Shown here piece by piece: positions 1-8,104 of a stretch of DNA of 34,026 nt (the first letter of the stretch is position 1; every line of letters begins with the position of its first letter). The notes under the pieces were generated by a model, which was not told where the DNA came from, did no database searches, and worked only from the letters and a program-made list of their open reading frames with translations. The position numbers and the translations under genes are program-made. The DNA comes from Bacteroidota bacterium (GTDB lineage: Bacteria; Bacteroidota; Ignavibacteria; UBA10030; UBA6906): positions 1 to 34,026 of the forward strand of contig JADLEA010000309.1 of assembly GCA_020846365.1 (NCBI GenBank), given 5' to 3'.

Positions 1-738
1 CCACCCGGAGATCAGCTTCCCGGAACATGCCTGGACTTTGTGGCCGTGCAACGCTGGTGCGCCCTGCATGGCCGACAAAGCGGCATCCTTGTGGTCGTGC
101 ATGATACACCCTTGCTGGATATCGGCTCCGTTGGGCTTCACAAGTACAAAGTGCAAGCCGATCCCGATCCGTCTGCCCTCTTCTTCCGGGCACTGACACT
201 CCGGAATTGGGGCGGCCCCGACGAGTCGCCCTACACGCGAGATCGGGACTTCACGTTTCGCTATGATATCTGTGTGTTGCCGGTGGAATCCTCCGGGGAG
301 CCGGATTTCGCATTCCGCGCTGAAGCGCACCGCCGCGCCGCACAACAGACCGCCCCGCTACTCACATTCGCGTCGGGCAATATCGATGCTGGAAAACCGG
401 GGGAGCTACGCCGGTTTATCTCCCTCACACCGGATACCATTGAAGTGCTGACGTTCAAGCCAGCCGAATCCGGCAAGAGGTGGATCCTGCGACTTCGGGA
501 GGTGACAGGAACCCCCTCAACGGCGCAGGTGAGCTTCCCGGGCATACGCATTCGTTCGTGCCAGAGCGCACTCATGACCGAAGAACCCGATGAGACTCAT
601 GCAGGCACCGGAGACCTCCCAACGCTTGCCCATACCGAAGAGGAACTGACGCTGTCCTTCACGCCCTTTGCTATCCGCACGCTCTCTCTTGAACTTGAAC
701 CGGCAATCCGGCCCGAGAAAGGTCCACAGAAGAAATGA
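1..738 (+). CDS. C-terminal part of GH38-like alpha-mannosidase (5' end outside window)
   Basis: Reading frame is open from base 1 (PPGDQLPGTCLDFVAVQRWCALHG...). It contains a C-terminal beta-sandwich pattern typical of GH38 (VQRWCALHGRQSGILVVVHDTPLLDIGSVG; DFTFRYDICVLP). Ends at TGA 736-738, overlapping the next ATG (ATGA). Confidence 0.65.
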   Translation, partial: PPGDQLPGTCLDFVAVQRWCALHGRQSGILVVVHDTPLLDIGSVGLHKYKVQADPDPSALFFRALTLRNWGGPDESPYTRDRDFTFRYDICVLPVESSGEPDFAFRAEAHRRAAQQTAPLLTFASGNIDAGKPGELRRFISLTPDTIEVLTFKPAESGKRWILRLREVTGTPSTAQVSFPGIRIRSCQSALMTEEPDETHAGTGDLPTLAHTEEELTLSFTPFAIRTLSLELEPAIRPEKGPQKK

Positions 739-1658
739 TGTTGCGATTCGGAATGGATTTCGGGGGGACAAATCTCAAGGCGGGGTTGTTTGATGAAAAC
801 GGACACGCCACTGCCTTTAAGACAACGCCTCTGCAGCAGCTCGTCGCGTCGGGTCCTCTGCTCACGGCGCTCCTGGATCTGGCCAGGGAAATCATGTGCG
901 GCCATCGTGTGGTTGCCGGGGGGCTCGCTATCAAAGGTCTGGTGGACCTCGAATCCGGAACGGTCCGGGAGGATATCGGAGCTGGTTCACTGCTCGCCTC
1001 AGTCCCCCTCCGCGACTTCTTCAGTGCATCCCTCGGGATTCCCTTCGCCGTGGACAACGACGCCCGGGCGTATGCCTGGGGGGAATGGCTGTTCGGAGCG
1101 GGAAGGGGCTCCCGAACCATGGCATGCATGACCCTAGGCACAGGAATTGGCTGTGCCGTCGTATCGCACGGTGTGCCATATACTGGAACTGATCAATATG
1201 GGGGACTGTTGGGAGGACATCTTAGCATCGACCGCAACGGGCCGATCTGTCCCTGCGGGCAGCGGGGATGTCTGGAATTGTACTGTTCGGCGACCGCTTT
1301 GCGTCAACGCGTGCGCGAAGCCCACCCGGAACTTCAACACCACCCCGGCGACGTGCTGGAGCAATTCTTCCTTGGCGTGCGGGACGGTCTTGCCCGCTAT
1401 GGGGAAACCTGTGACGCCATGGTGGAGGACCTCGCAACCGGCATCGTGAACATCATCCACGCGTATGCTCCCGATGTCGTTGTCCTGGGTGGCGGAGTTA
1501 TGAAGAGCGCCGACGTACTCCTGCCTCCTCTCACGGCACTTGTGCACCAGCGCGCGTGGACGTTTCCGCGCGGCATGGTGAAGATTGTTCCGGCTTCCCT
1601 TGGCGATACCGCAGCCGCCACCGGGATGGCATTCCATCACCGTCTTGAACACATATAA
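735..1658 (+). CDS. ROK family sugar kinase (glucokinase-like)
   Basis: N-terminal phosphate motif FGMDFGGTNLKAGLFDENG; ROK zinc-motif region GGHLSIDRNGPICPCGQRGCLE; VVVLGGGV near the C-terminus; ATGA overlap with the upstream gene. Confidence 0.9.
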   Translation: MMLRFGMDFGGTNLKAGLFDENGHATAFKTTPLQQLVASGPLLTALLDLAREIMCGHRVVAGGLAIKGLVDLESGTVREDIGAGSLLASVPLRDFFSASLGIPFAVDNDARAYAWGEWLFGAGRGSRTMACMTLGTGIGCAVVSHGVPYTGTDQYGGLLGGHLSIDRNGPICPCGQRGCLELYCSATALRQRVREAHPELQHHPGDVLEQFFLGVRDGLARYGETCDAMVEDLATGIVNIIHAYAPDVVVLGGGVMKSADVLLPPLTALVHQRAWTFPRGMVKIVPASLGDTAAATGMAFHHRLEHI

Positions 1659-1677
1659 AGGAGTCACGCTCAGCACT

Positions 1678-3516
1678 ATGCACTCTCCGGACCCGTTTAT
1701 CGCTCCACTGCCAGCTGACATGAAGGAGTACCCTCGCGGACCCTATAATCCTCTTCCGGTCTTCCCCCTGAAGCATGCGCTCATCGACAATGGCTATGAG
1801 GCGCTGGCGCGACGTGTCCAGGCGGCCATGAAGAACGGTGTCCGCGTGCTGATCATAGACGGTTTCAACGGGGTTCAGTGGAGCGCATTCAGAGCCGGGC
1901 TGTCTTCCTCCCTGCAACACCTGGGAATCACCGCGGCGTGGCACGCCATGGAAGACTGCCTGAAGTCACCGGAGGCCATCCGTGAACATCTCTCTCCGTT
2001 TCTCGGTGGCGAAGATCCATTGTTCGGCCGGCTCTATCCCTTCGGCCCGGACCACCTGTTTGATCCGGAAGCGGTTGCCCGGCTCCGCACCGCCGTGTCC
2101 TTCGCCCGCTCCGAAGCCGCCGGAGGCCTGTCGATCGTCAGCGGATGCTGCGCCGGCCTGCTGGAGCTCTGGGATGAGCTCTGGTATCTCGACATCCCCA
2201 AGGATATTCTGCAGGAACAGGCACGCAAACGCCCGGTGTTGAACCTCGGCGAGCCGGAGCAGCTTGCTTTCGGCGACTTCTACAAGCGCTCATACTTTGC
2301 CGATTGGCCGATGCTCAACCGGCTCAAACGTCGGTTGCTTCCCGATATCGATCTTCTGATTGATGCTCAGAATGCAGCGCAGCCGAGAGCACTCGATGGC
2401 GCGATGTTCCGCGCGACCCTGCAGGAATTGGGAGAATCCCCCTTCCGCGTCCGTCCCTGGTTCTTCCCGGGACCCTGGGGAGGCCAGTTCATGAAGGGAC
2501 ATATGGGCCTGGATCCAGGCCAGCCGAACTATGCCTGGTCGTTCGAAGTCATCGTCCCCGAAAACGGCATCACGCTCGAACGGGATGGAATCCGGCTGGA
2601 ATTCTCCTTTGATTTCCTCATGTACAGCCAGCACCGCAGAGTGCTGGGCGAGGAAGCAGCCCGCCAGTTCGTGTACGAATGGCCTATACGGCTTGATTAC
2701 CTGGACACCATCGACGGCGGAAACCTTTCCACCCAGTGTCACCCCCGTCCAAGTTACATCCGCAGGGAATTCGGAGAGACCTACACCCAGGACGAAACGT
2801 ATTACATTGTCAATGCGAAGCCCGACGCGCGCGTGTTTATCGGCGTCACGGATTCGTGCGACCCCGGCCAGTTCAAGACGGCGTTGCGGGAATCCGAGGA
2901 ACGCGGCGTGGAGGTGGACATCGAGCGGTATGTGCACAGCGAACCGAGCAAGCCCCATGACCTCTTTCTGATTCCGAACGGTACGGTGCATTGCAGCGGC
3001 CGCAACAACCTGGTGCTGGAGATCAGCGCCACGACCTACATCTTTACGTTCAAGATCTATGACTATCTACGCAAGGACCTGAATGGGAACCTTCGCCCGA
3101 TCAATGTGAACAGGGCGTTCGAGAATATCCGCTTTGAACGGCGCCCCGCCTGGGTGAAAGAACACCTGCTCGCGAAACCCAGACTCCTGCGCGAAGGACC
3201 GGGATGGAAAGAGTACGTGCTTATGGATAGACCTGAGTTCTTCTATAATATCCATCGCCTGGAATTCACCCGGGAATGTGCCTTTGCGACGGAGGACCGC
3301 GGCTTCGCCGTTAACCTCGTGGAAGGAGAACGCGTGTCAGTGATCGCCGCGAACGGGAGCAGCTACGACCTGGCGTATCTGGAGTCCATGATTATTCCCG
3401 CAGCCGCACGAAATATCCGGCTTGTCAACAAGGGAAGCCGGCCCTGCAAGCTCATCCTGGTCTATGTCCGCAAGGGCATCGGACAGCGCTTTCCCTGGAA
3501 TTCTCCCGCAACCTGA
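1678..3516 (+). CDS. Class I phosphomannose isomerase-like (cupin) protein with an N-terminal kinase-like domain lacking a P-loop
   Basis: Track ORF 1585..3516; ATG at 1678 (MHSPDPFIAPLP) is a more plausible start because 1585-1658 overlaps the ROK gene. Cupin/PMI motifs LSTQCHPRPSYIRREFGETYTQDETYYIVNAKPDARVFIGV and FLIPNGTVHCSGRNNLVLEIS. N-terminal part VRVLIIDGFNGVQWSAFRAGL...DHLFDPEAVARLR. Confidence 0.75.
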   Translation: MHSPDPFIAPLPADMKEYPRGPYNPLPVFPLKHALIDNGYEALARRVQAAMKNGVRVLIIDGFNGVQWSAFRAGLSSSLQHLGITAAWHAMEDCLKSPEAIREHLSPFLGGEDPLFGRLYPFGPDHLFDPEAVARLRTAVSFARSEAAGGLSIVSGCCAGLLELWDELWYLDIPKDILQEQARKRPVLNLGEPEQLAFGDFYKRSYFADWPMLNRLKRRLLPDIDLLIDAQNAAQPRALDGAMFRATLQELGESPFRVRPWFFPGPWGGQFMKGHMGLDPGQPNYAWSFEVIVPENGITLERDGIRLEFSFDFLMYSQHRRVLGEEAARQFVYEWPIRLDYLDTIDGGNLSTQCHPRPSYIRREFGETYTQDETYYIVNAKPDARVFIGVTDSCDPGQFKTALRESEERGVEVDIERYVHSEPSKPHDLFLIPNGTVHCSGRNNLVLEISATTYIFTFKIYDYLRKDLNGNLRPINVNRAFENIRFERRPAWVKEHLLAKPRLLREGPGWKEYVLMDRPEFFYNIHRLEFTRECAFATEDRGFAVNLVEGERVSVIAANGSSYDLAYLESMIIPAAARNIRLVNKGSRPCKLILVYVRKGIGQRFPWNSPAT

Positions 3517-3525
3517 AAGGCGCAC

Positions 3526-4599
3526 ATGTACTGGCTCTGGAACCCGAATCCCGTGGCATTCGTGGTGGGAGACTTTGTCGTGGGCTGGTACGGGATCCTC
3601 TTCGCTCTGGGCTTTCTCCTGGCGCAGCGACTCGTAATTTTCATGTACCGCGAGGAGGGGAAACCCGGAAGGGATCTCGATGCGCTGTTGATCTACCTCA
3701 TCATCGGGACCGTGGTCGGCGCACGGCTCGGCCATTGCCTTTTCTATGATCCGCAGTTCTACATGCGGAATCCGATTGCCATTCTGAAAATCTGGGAAGG
3801 GGGACTTGCCAGTCACGGAGCGACCGCGGGACTCCTTGCAGCATGCTTCATCTTCTCGCGCCGGAAGCGGAATCAACCGTTCCTCTGGTTGGTGGATCGT
3901 ATAGCCATCGTCGCTGCGCTCGTCGGCGCGCTGGTCCGGGTGGGCAACTTCATCAACGCAGAGATTATTGGCACTCCGACCGGTGCCCGCTATGGAGTGG
4001 TGTTCCTCTCCCCCTTGCACGATGTGATCAGAGGTTCCGGCGTTCCCGCCCTATCCATGGAAGCGCATCAAGCCGGTTCACCTGGATCCCTGCTCCCGGG
4101 GACTGTCCCTGTCCGCATCGAGGTGTTGTTTCCGCCGGAGGCCGTCCAGACCGCACAAAGCCGGTTGCTGCTCTATAATACCATGCACAGCGCTTGGAAA
4201 GCGAGCCCCATCGCCCGGCCCCACGTGAGCGATCTGGAGTTTGCGGATCCCCCCCGCATTCAGTCCGGCGATGCGGCGGGCGTGACTCTCTTTGCCCTGG
4301 CTGTCGCCCGGCACCCCGTACAATTGTATGAGGCCGCGGTCTGTCTGGCATTGGCTATCTACCTCTTCCTGATCTGGCGGCAGCACGGTTCCCGTCTCCC
4401 ACACGGCGCCCTTCTGGGAAGACTCTGCATCATCCTCTTCGGTTCCCGGTTCCTCCTGGAATTCTTCAAGGAATCCGTAACACCCATCGAGACAGGATGG
4501 CCCATCAGCATGGGCCAGCTGCTCAGCATCCCGTTCGTGGGCCTCGGCATCTGGCTCCTCCTGACCCGGAAGAACACCCCGTCTCCGCCATCGCCGTAA
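3526..4599 (+). CDS. lgt: Prolipoprotein diacylglyceryl transferase
   Basis: Multi-TM protein with Lgt motifs: VGWYGILFALGFLLA, GTVVGARLGHCLFYDP, IWEGGLASHGATAG, RVGNFINAEIIGTPTGARYGVVF, ARHPVQLYEA, GSRFLLEFFKE. Confidence 0.95.
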   Translation: MYWLWNPNPVAFVVGDFVVGWYGILFALGFLLAQRLVIFMYREEGKPGRDLDALLIYLIIGTVVGARLGHCLFYDPQFYMRNPIAILKIWEGGLASHGATAGLLAACFIFSRRKRNQPFLWLVDRIAIVAALVGALVRVGNFINAEIIGTPTGARYGVVFLSPLHDVIRGSGVPALSMEAHQAGSPGSLLPGTVPVRIEVLFPPEAVQTAQSRLLLYNTMHSAWKASPIARPHVSDLEFADPPRIQSGDAAGVTLFALAVARHPVQLYEAAVCLALAIYLFLIWRQHGSRLPHGALLGRLCIILFGSRFLLEFFKESVTPIETGWPISMGQLLSIPFVGLGIWLLLTRKNTPSPPSP

Positions 4600-4681
4600 C
4601 CTCCGCTGCGGACATGACAATGTTCGGACAATACCGTATCTTGGGGAAGTGTATGGCTGCACGTACAACAGGGTGACACGT

Positions 4682-5452
4682 ATGAAGCTTGAGGGAAAAA
4701 CCGCCGTCGTCACAGGAGGTGCGAACGGTATAGGAGCCGCAACTGTCGATGCGTTTCTCCGCGAAGGAGCAAGCGTCTCGGTCCTGGACATTGAGCAGGA
4801 CGGACTCCCCGGGGAGCGAGAACACCGCGAGAGAGTGCTGTATAACCGGGCCGATGTGGCGCGCGCTTCCGATGTGGCCGCCGCTATCCATGCAACGACG
4901 CGCCGCTTCGGCCGCATCGATTATCTCGTGAACAACGCCGGCATACAACACTACGCGCCGGTCACGAAAACCACTGAGGAAGAATGGGACCGCGTCCTCG
5001 GCGTGAACCTCAAAGGGGCATTCCTGTGTTCACGGGAGGTTATCCCCGAGATGCAGAAGCTCGGCGCAGGAGTCATCATTAATGTTGCCAGCGTGCAGAG
5101 TTTCGTCAGCCAGCGTCATGTTGCGGCGTACACCACAAGCAAAAGCGCCCTCCTCGGCCTGACGCGCTCCATCGCCGTGGACTACGCGCCGGAGATCCGT
5201 TGCGTGGCCGTGTGCCCGGGTACCGTGGATACGCCGATGTTCCGGAATGCCCTCAATCTCTCACCCGATCCCGAGGCCGTCCTGCGCGAGTGCACCGAAA
5301 TGCACCCGCTCCGCAGAATTGCGGCACCCGGCGAAGTGGCATCCATGATCCTCTATTTGTGTACCGATGCTGCAGCGTTCATCACGGGACAGTACATCCG
5401 GATTGACGGGGGCGTGGGGATCAACATCGGGGGGAGCAAACGAGATGCCTGA
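4682..5452 (+). CDS. SDR family NAD(P)-dependent oxidoreductase
   Basis: GxxxGxG motif TGGANGIGAA, NNAG (LVNNAGIQ), YxxxK (YTTSKSAL), and the C-terminal GQYIRIDGGVGINIGG typical of classical SDRs. Confidence 0.92.
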   Translation: MKLEGKTAVVTGGANGIGAATVDAFLREGASVSVLDIEQDGLPGEREHRERVLYNRADVARASDVAAAIHATTRRFGRIDYLVNNAGIQHYAPVTKTTEEEWDRVLGVNLKGAFLCSREVIPEMQKLGAGVIINVASVQSFVSQRHVAAYTTSKSALLGLTRSIAVDYAPEIRCVAVCPGTVDTPMFRNALNLSPDPEAVLRECTEMHPLRRIAAPGEVASMILYLCTDAAAFITGQYIRIDGGVGINIGGSKRDA

Positions 5453-6536
5453 TCCGACCGTTCCGCTGGCCGTTGCCTCAGCGCGCGACCTGGGCCCGCA
5501 GTTTGCGCACAACCCTCATCGCATGATCGGTCAGGATGGCGCATACTCGATTCCCTGTGGGTCCGATTCCCTCTGGTATTTCGGTGATACGCTCGTCGGG
5601 AAACGAACCCCCGGAGAAAGCCTCTGGTACCCGGGCGGTCGGGCAGTCGGCCCCTTTGACATGTCCGGGAAGGGAGGGATCGAGCGGATGCTCAACAACA
5701 CGGGCCTCCTCCTCCCCCACCAGAATCCCAGCGGTGGCCTGAAGGACTTCCGCTACCTCTGTGACGATACGGGAAATCTCCGTACCCTTATCCCCCTCGA
5801 AGGAGACGAACACCCCGACAAACACCGCATATGGTGTCTTCACGGAGTCTGCCTTGACTCGAGGGTTGTCCTGTTTTTCATCAAGGTGGCTATGCTGCCC
5901 GACGGACCGTTTCCCGTCAACTTCCGCATTGTGGGTTCGGGAATGGCGGAGGGGAGCGCGCGGGACTGGTCGTTCCGGAGAGTCTATCGAAACGGATCGA
6001 GCATTCTATGGAGGGAGGACGAACCTCATTTTGCCACGGCCGTCCTATCAGGTTCCGGCGATGGATGGCTCTATCTGTATGGCGCGCGCCAGGATGAGGC
6101 CGGGAACCAGGCCGCATATATTGCACGGACCCGGCCCGAATCTGTCGATTGTCCCGAAACATATGAATACCTTGCCTCCGCCAAGCCCACATGGGACGCC
6201 TCCTGCGCTTCTGCAATCCCCGTCTTCCAGGATATGCCAAACGAGCTATCCGTTTCCTTCAACAAACACCTTGGCCGGTTCCTCGCAGTTCATTCCCTCG
6301 GCCTGAGCGGCGATATTGTTGCCCGCGCCTCACCTTCACCCTGGGGACCGTGGAGTGCTCCGCACGTGTTGTGGAGCGTACGAACAGTGCGCCAACGTCC
6401 GCTCCCGTATCCGCCCCTGGTGTACGCGGGAAAAGAACATCCGGAACTCAGTCGGGAAGACGGAAAAACCGTGTACATTACCTATGTGGAGTTTGAAGAG
6501 TACTTTCCCCATCTCGTCGAAGTGACGTTCGCCTGA
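5445..6536 (+). CDS. DUF4185-like / glycosidase-like beta-propeller protein
   Basis: ATG at 5445 lies within the 3' end of the SDR gene (8-nt overlap). Propeller-type sequence: QDGAYSIPCGSDSLWYFGDTLVGKR, ERMLNNTGLLLP, WGPWSAPHVLW. No signal peptide seen. Confidence 0.6.
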   Translation: MPDPTVPLAVASARDLGPQFAHNPHRMIGQDGAYSIPCGSDSLWYFGDTLVGKRTPGESLWYPGGRAVGPFDMSGKGGIERMLNNTGLLLPHQNPSGGLKDFRYLCDDTGNLRTLIPLEGDEHPDKHRIWCLHGVCLDSRVVLFFIKVAMLPDGPFPVNFRIVGSGMAEGSARDWSFRRVYRNGSSILWREDEPHFATAVLSGSGDGWLYLYGARQDEAGNQAAYIARTRPESVDCPETYEYLASAKPTWDASCASAIPVFQDMPNELSVSFNKHLGRFLAVHSLGLSGDIVARASPSPWGPWSAPHVLWSVRTVRQRPLPYPPLVYAGKEHPELSREDGKTVYITYVEFEEYFPHLVEVTFA

Positions 6537-6588
6537 GCTGCACAGTGCGCCGTCCGCTATCCACCACAACCTCATGCGGAGCTATCGG

Positions 6589-7590
6589 ATGACTACCGGC
6601 GTCGCCGGCCCATCGGCTCTCTTCTCCGGCTTTCCTGAAGTCCGTGGCAAAGTCCCAACTCACCTCGGCTACATCAAGAACTTCTCCTTCCACGTCTGGT
6701 ACCGCGTCGTCGAACAGTACCTGCGCCTCCGGGCTGCCCGGTACGGCATCCCACAGTGCACGGTGCTGGATGCGGAGCTCGACCTTCAGACACAGCTTCA
6801 GGCGCTTGATTCGCTCATCCGGCAGGGGGTGAATGCACTTGTCGTGACCCCGGTTCCCGGGCCGGGTACGGAGGAGATACTCAGGAGGACACAGCGGGCT
6901 GGTATCCCGGTTGTCATCGAGGCAAATCCCGTCCCCGGCATGAGCACTCTGGTAGCGATTTGTGACTACGATGCAGGATGGAAGACCGGCGTGTGGATGG
7001 GACGTTATCTCTCCTCTCATTCAGTCACCAGGGCCGTCGTGCTGGATGTCGCCTACCCCTTGCTCCGGCCGTGCCTCCTGCGAAGCGAAGGGTTCCTGGA
7101 TGGCCTTCGGAGCGTCATCCCGGACACAGTACTCAAGGCGCGTGTGAATGGGGAGGCAAGGGTGGAAACCGCTAAAATGCTCACCAAAGAAGTTCTCGCC
7201 GCTCACAAGGACGTGAATGTGGTCTTCGGCATGGATGATGAATCACTTCAGGGGGCGTTACAGGGAGCGTTGACGCTGGGGAGAACACCTGAGGACATCG
7301 CACTTGCAGGGTTCGGGCTTGCAGGTGACACCGATAAAGAGCTGCTCCTTACCCGCGGGCATTTCAAAACATCTCTCGCCATGTTTCCTGAGTGGGTTGG
7401 AGTACGGTGCGTCGATCAGGCCGTCCGCCTCTTCAACGGCGCCGCGGTGCCGCTCCACGATGTCGCCCCCACCGTACCGGTTACGCCCGATACGCTCCCA
7501 ACCTACTACACCCGCACCGGGAAGACATGGATCCCCGACTTCTCTTCCATCAATGCCATCCAGCGGGAGGAAGAGTGTTCACGAGTTTGA
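6589..7590 (+). CDS. Periplasmic-binding-protein-fold (type 1, sugar-type) protein without a recognisable signal peptide
   Basis: Type-1 PBP pattern: LDAELDLQTQLQALDSLIRQGVNALVVTPV, RRTQRAGIPVVIEANPVPG, VVFGMDDESLQGALQGALTLGRTPEDIALAGFGLAGDTDKELL. GGAG at 6578-6581 is suitably spaced from ATG 6589; the track start at 6574 is the alternative. Confidence 0.75.
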   Translation: MTTGVAGPSALFSGFPEVRGKVPTHLGYIKNFSFHVWYRVVEQYLRLRAARYGIPQCTVLDAELDLQTQLQALDSLIRQGVNALVVTPVPGPGTEEILRRTQRAGIPVVIEANPVPGMSTLVAICDYDAGWKTGVWMGRYLSSHSVTRAVVLDVAYPLLRPCLLRSEGFLDGLRSVIPDTVLKARVNGEARVETAKMLTKEVLAAHKDVNVVFGMDDESLQGALQGALTLGRTPEDIALAGFGLAGDTDKELLLTRGHFKTSLAMFPEWVGVRCVDQAVRLFNGAAVPLHDVAPTVPVTPDTLPTYYTRTGKTWIPDFSSINAIQREEECSRV

Positions 7591-7620
7591 AAACCGGCGA
7601 CCACAGGAAAGAACGACAGA

Positions 7621-7650
7621 CGCCGGGCCTCTTCCAGCGCAGGCCCGGCG
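7621..7650. terminator. GC-rich hairpin between convergent genes (candidate bidirectional terminator)
   Basis: Perfect 10-bp inverted repeat CGCCGGGCCT / AGGCCCGGCG with a 10-nt loop, between the stops of the + strand gene (7590) and - strand gene (7666). No clear T-tract. Confidence 0.55.
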
Positions 7651-7665
7651 GATGGCCACACCACG

Positions 7666-8022
7666 CTACATCTTTGGCTTCTCGATCGTCTTCTCGTCCA
7701 TCTTCTCCTTCGATTTCTCCTTCATCTTCTCCTTCGATTTTTCCATCTTCTTGCCCATGTCCGAAGAATCTTCAGTCTTCATAACGGACTTGACCTCCGC
7801 CTCCGTCACCGTCTTGTTGTGATGTTTCTTCGAGTGCTCGATGACGATGGAAACGATCTCGTTTTCGTCGTGACTGCGCACCTTGAATCCGCACTGCGGA
7901 TCACACGAAACGGATTTCAGCTTTGGCTTGTCCTTGGAACCCGTCTGCTCGTCGGGTCCATTCGCAAGCGCGATTGCCCCCGAGAAAACAAGAAGCAACG
8001 CGAAGATCGCCAGTTGTTTCAT
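7666..8022 (-). CDS. Exported DUF1059-like small protein with Lys/Glu-rich C-terminal tail
   Basis: Track ORF 7666..8184. Start at 8022 gives the signal peptide MKQLAIFALLLVFSGAIALA with GGAG upstream. Core VSCDPQCGFKVRSHDENEIVSIVIEHSKKHHNKTVTEAEVKSVMK matches the DUF1059 pattern. Confidence 0.75.
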   Translation of the reverse strand: MKQLAIFALLLVFSGAIALANGPDEQTGSKDKPKLKSVSCDPQCGFKVRSHDENEIVSIVIEHSKKHHNKTVTEAEVKSVMKTEDSSDMGKKMEKSKEKMKEKSKEKMDEKTIEKPKM

Positions 8023-8104
8023 GCTTGACTCCATGCTGGTTAATGAGGAATTAGGACGCGAATCGGCTCCAGATGCTAAACGCGAGGCCTTAGAGAATTG
8101 TTCC

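Noticed and set aside
735-1658. ROK kinase and ppgK (20762..21523) as a recent duplication
   Set aside because: They share only the general ROK-fold motifs. Zinc-motif content and length differ, so they look like separate subfamilies.
3526-4599. Apparent extra soluble insert in Lgt (about residues 165-250)
   Set aside because: Variable loop insertions are plausible in Lgt of this lineage and the catalytic and TM motifs are intact on both sides; not strong enough to call unusual.
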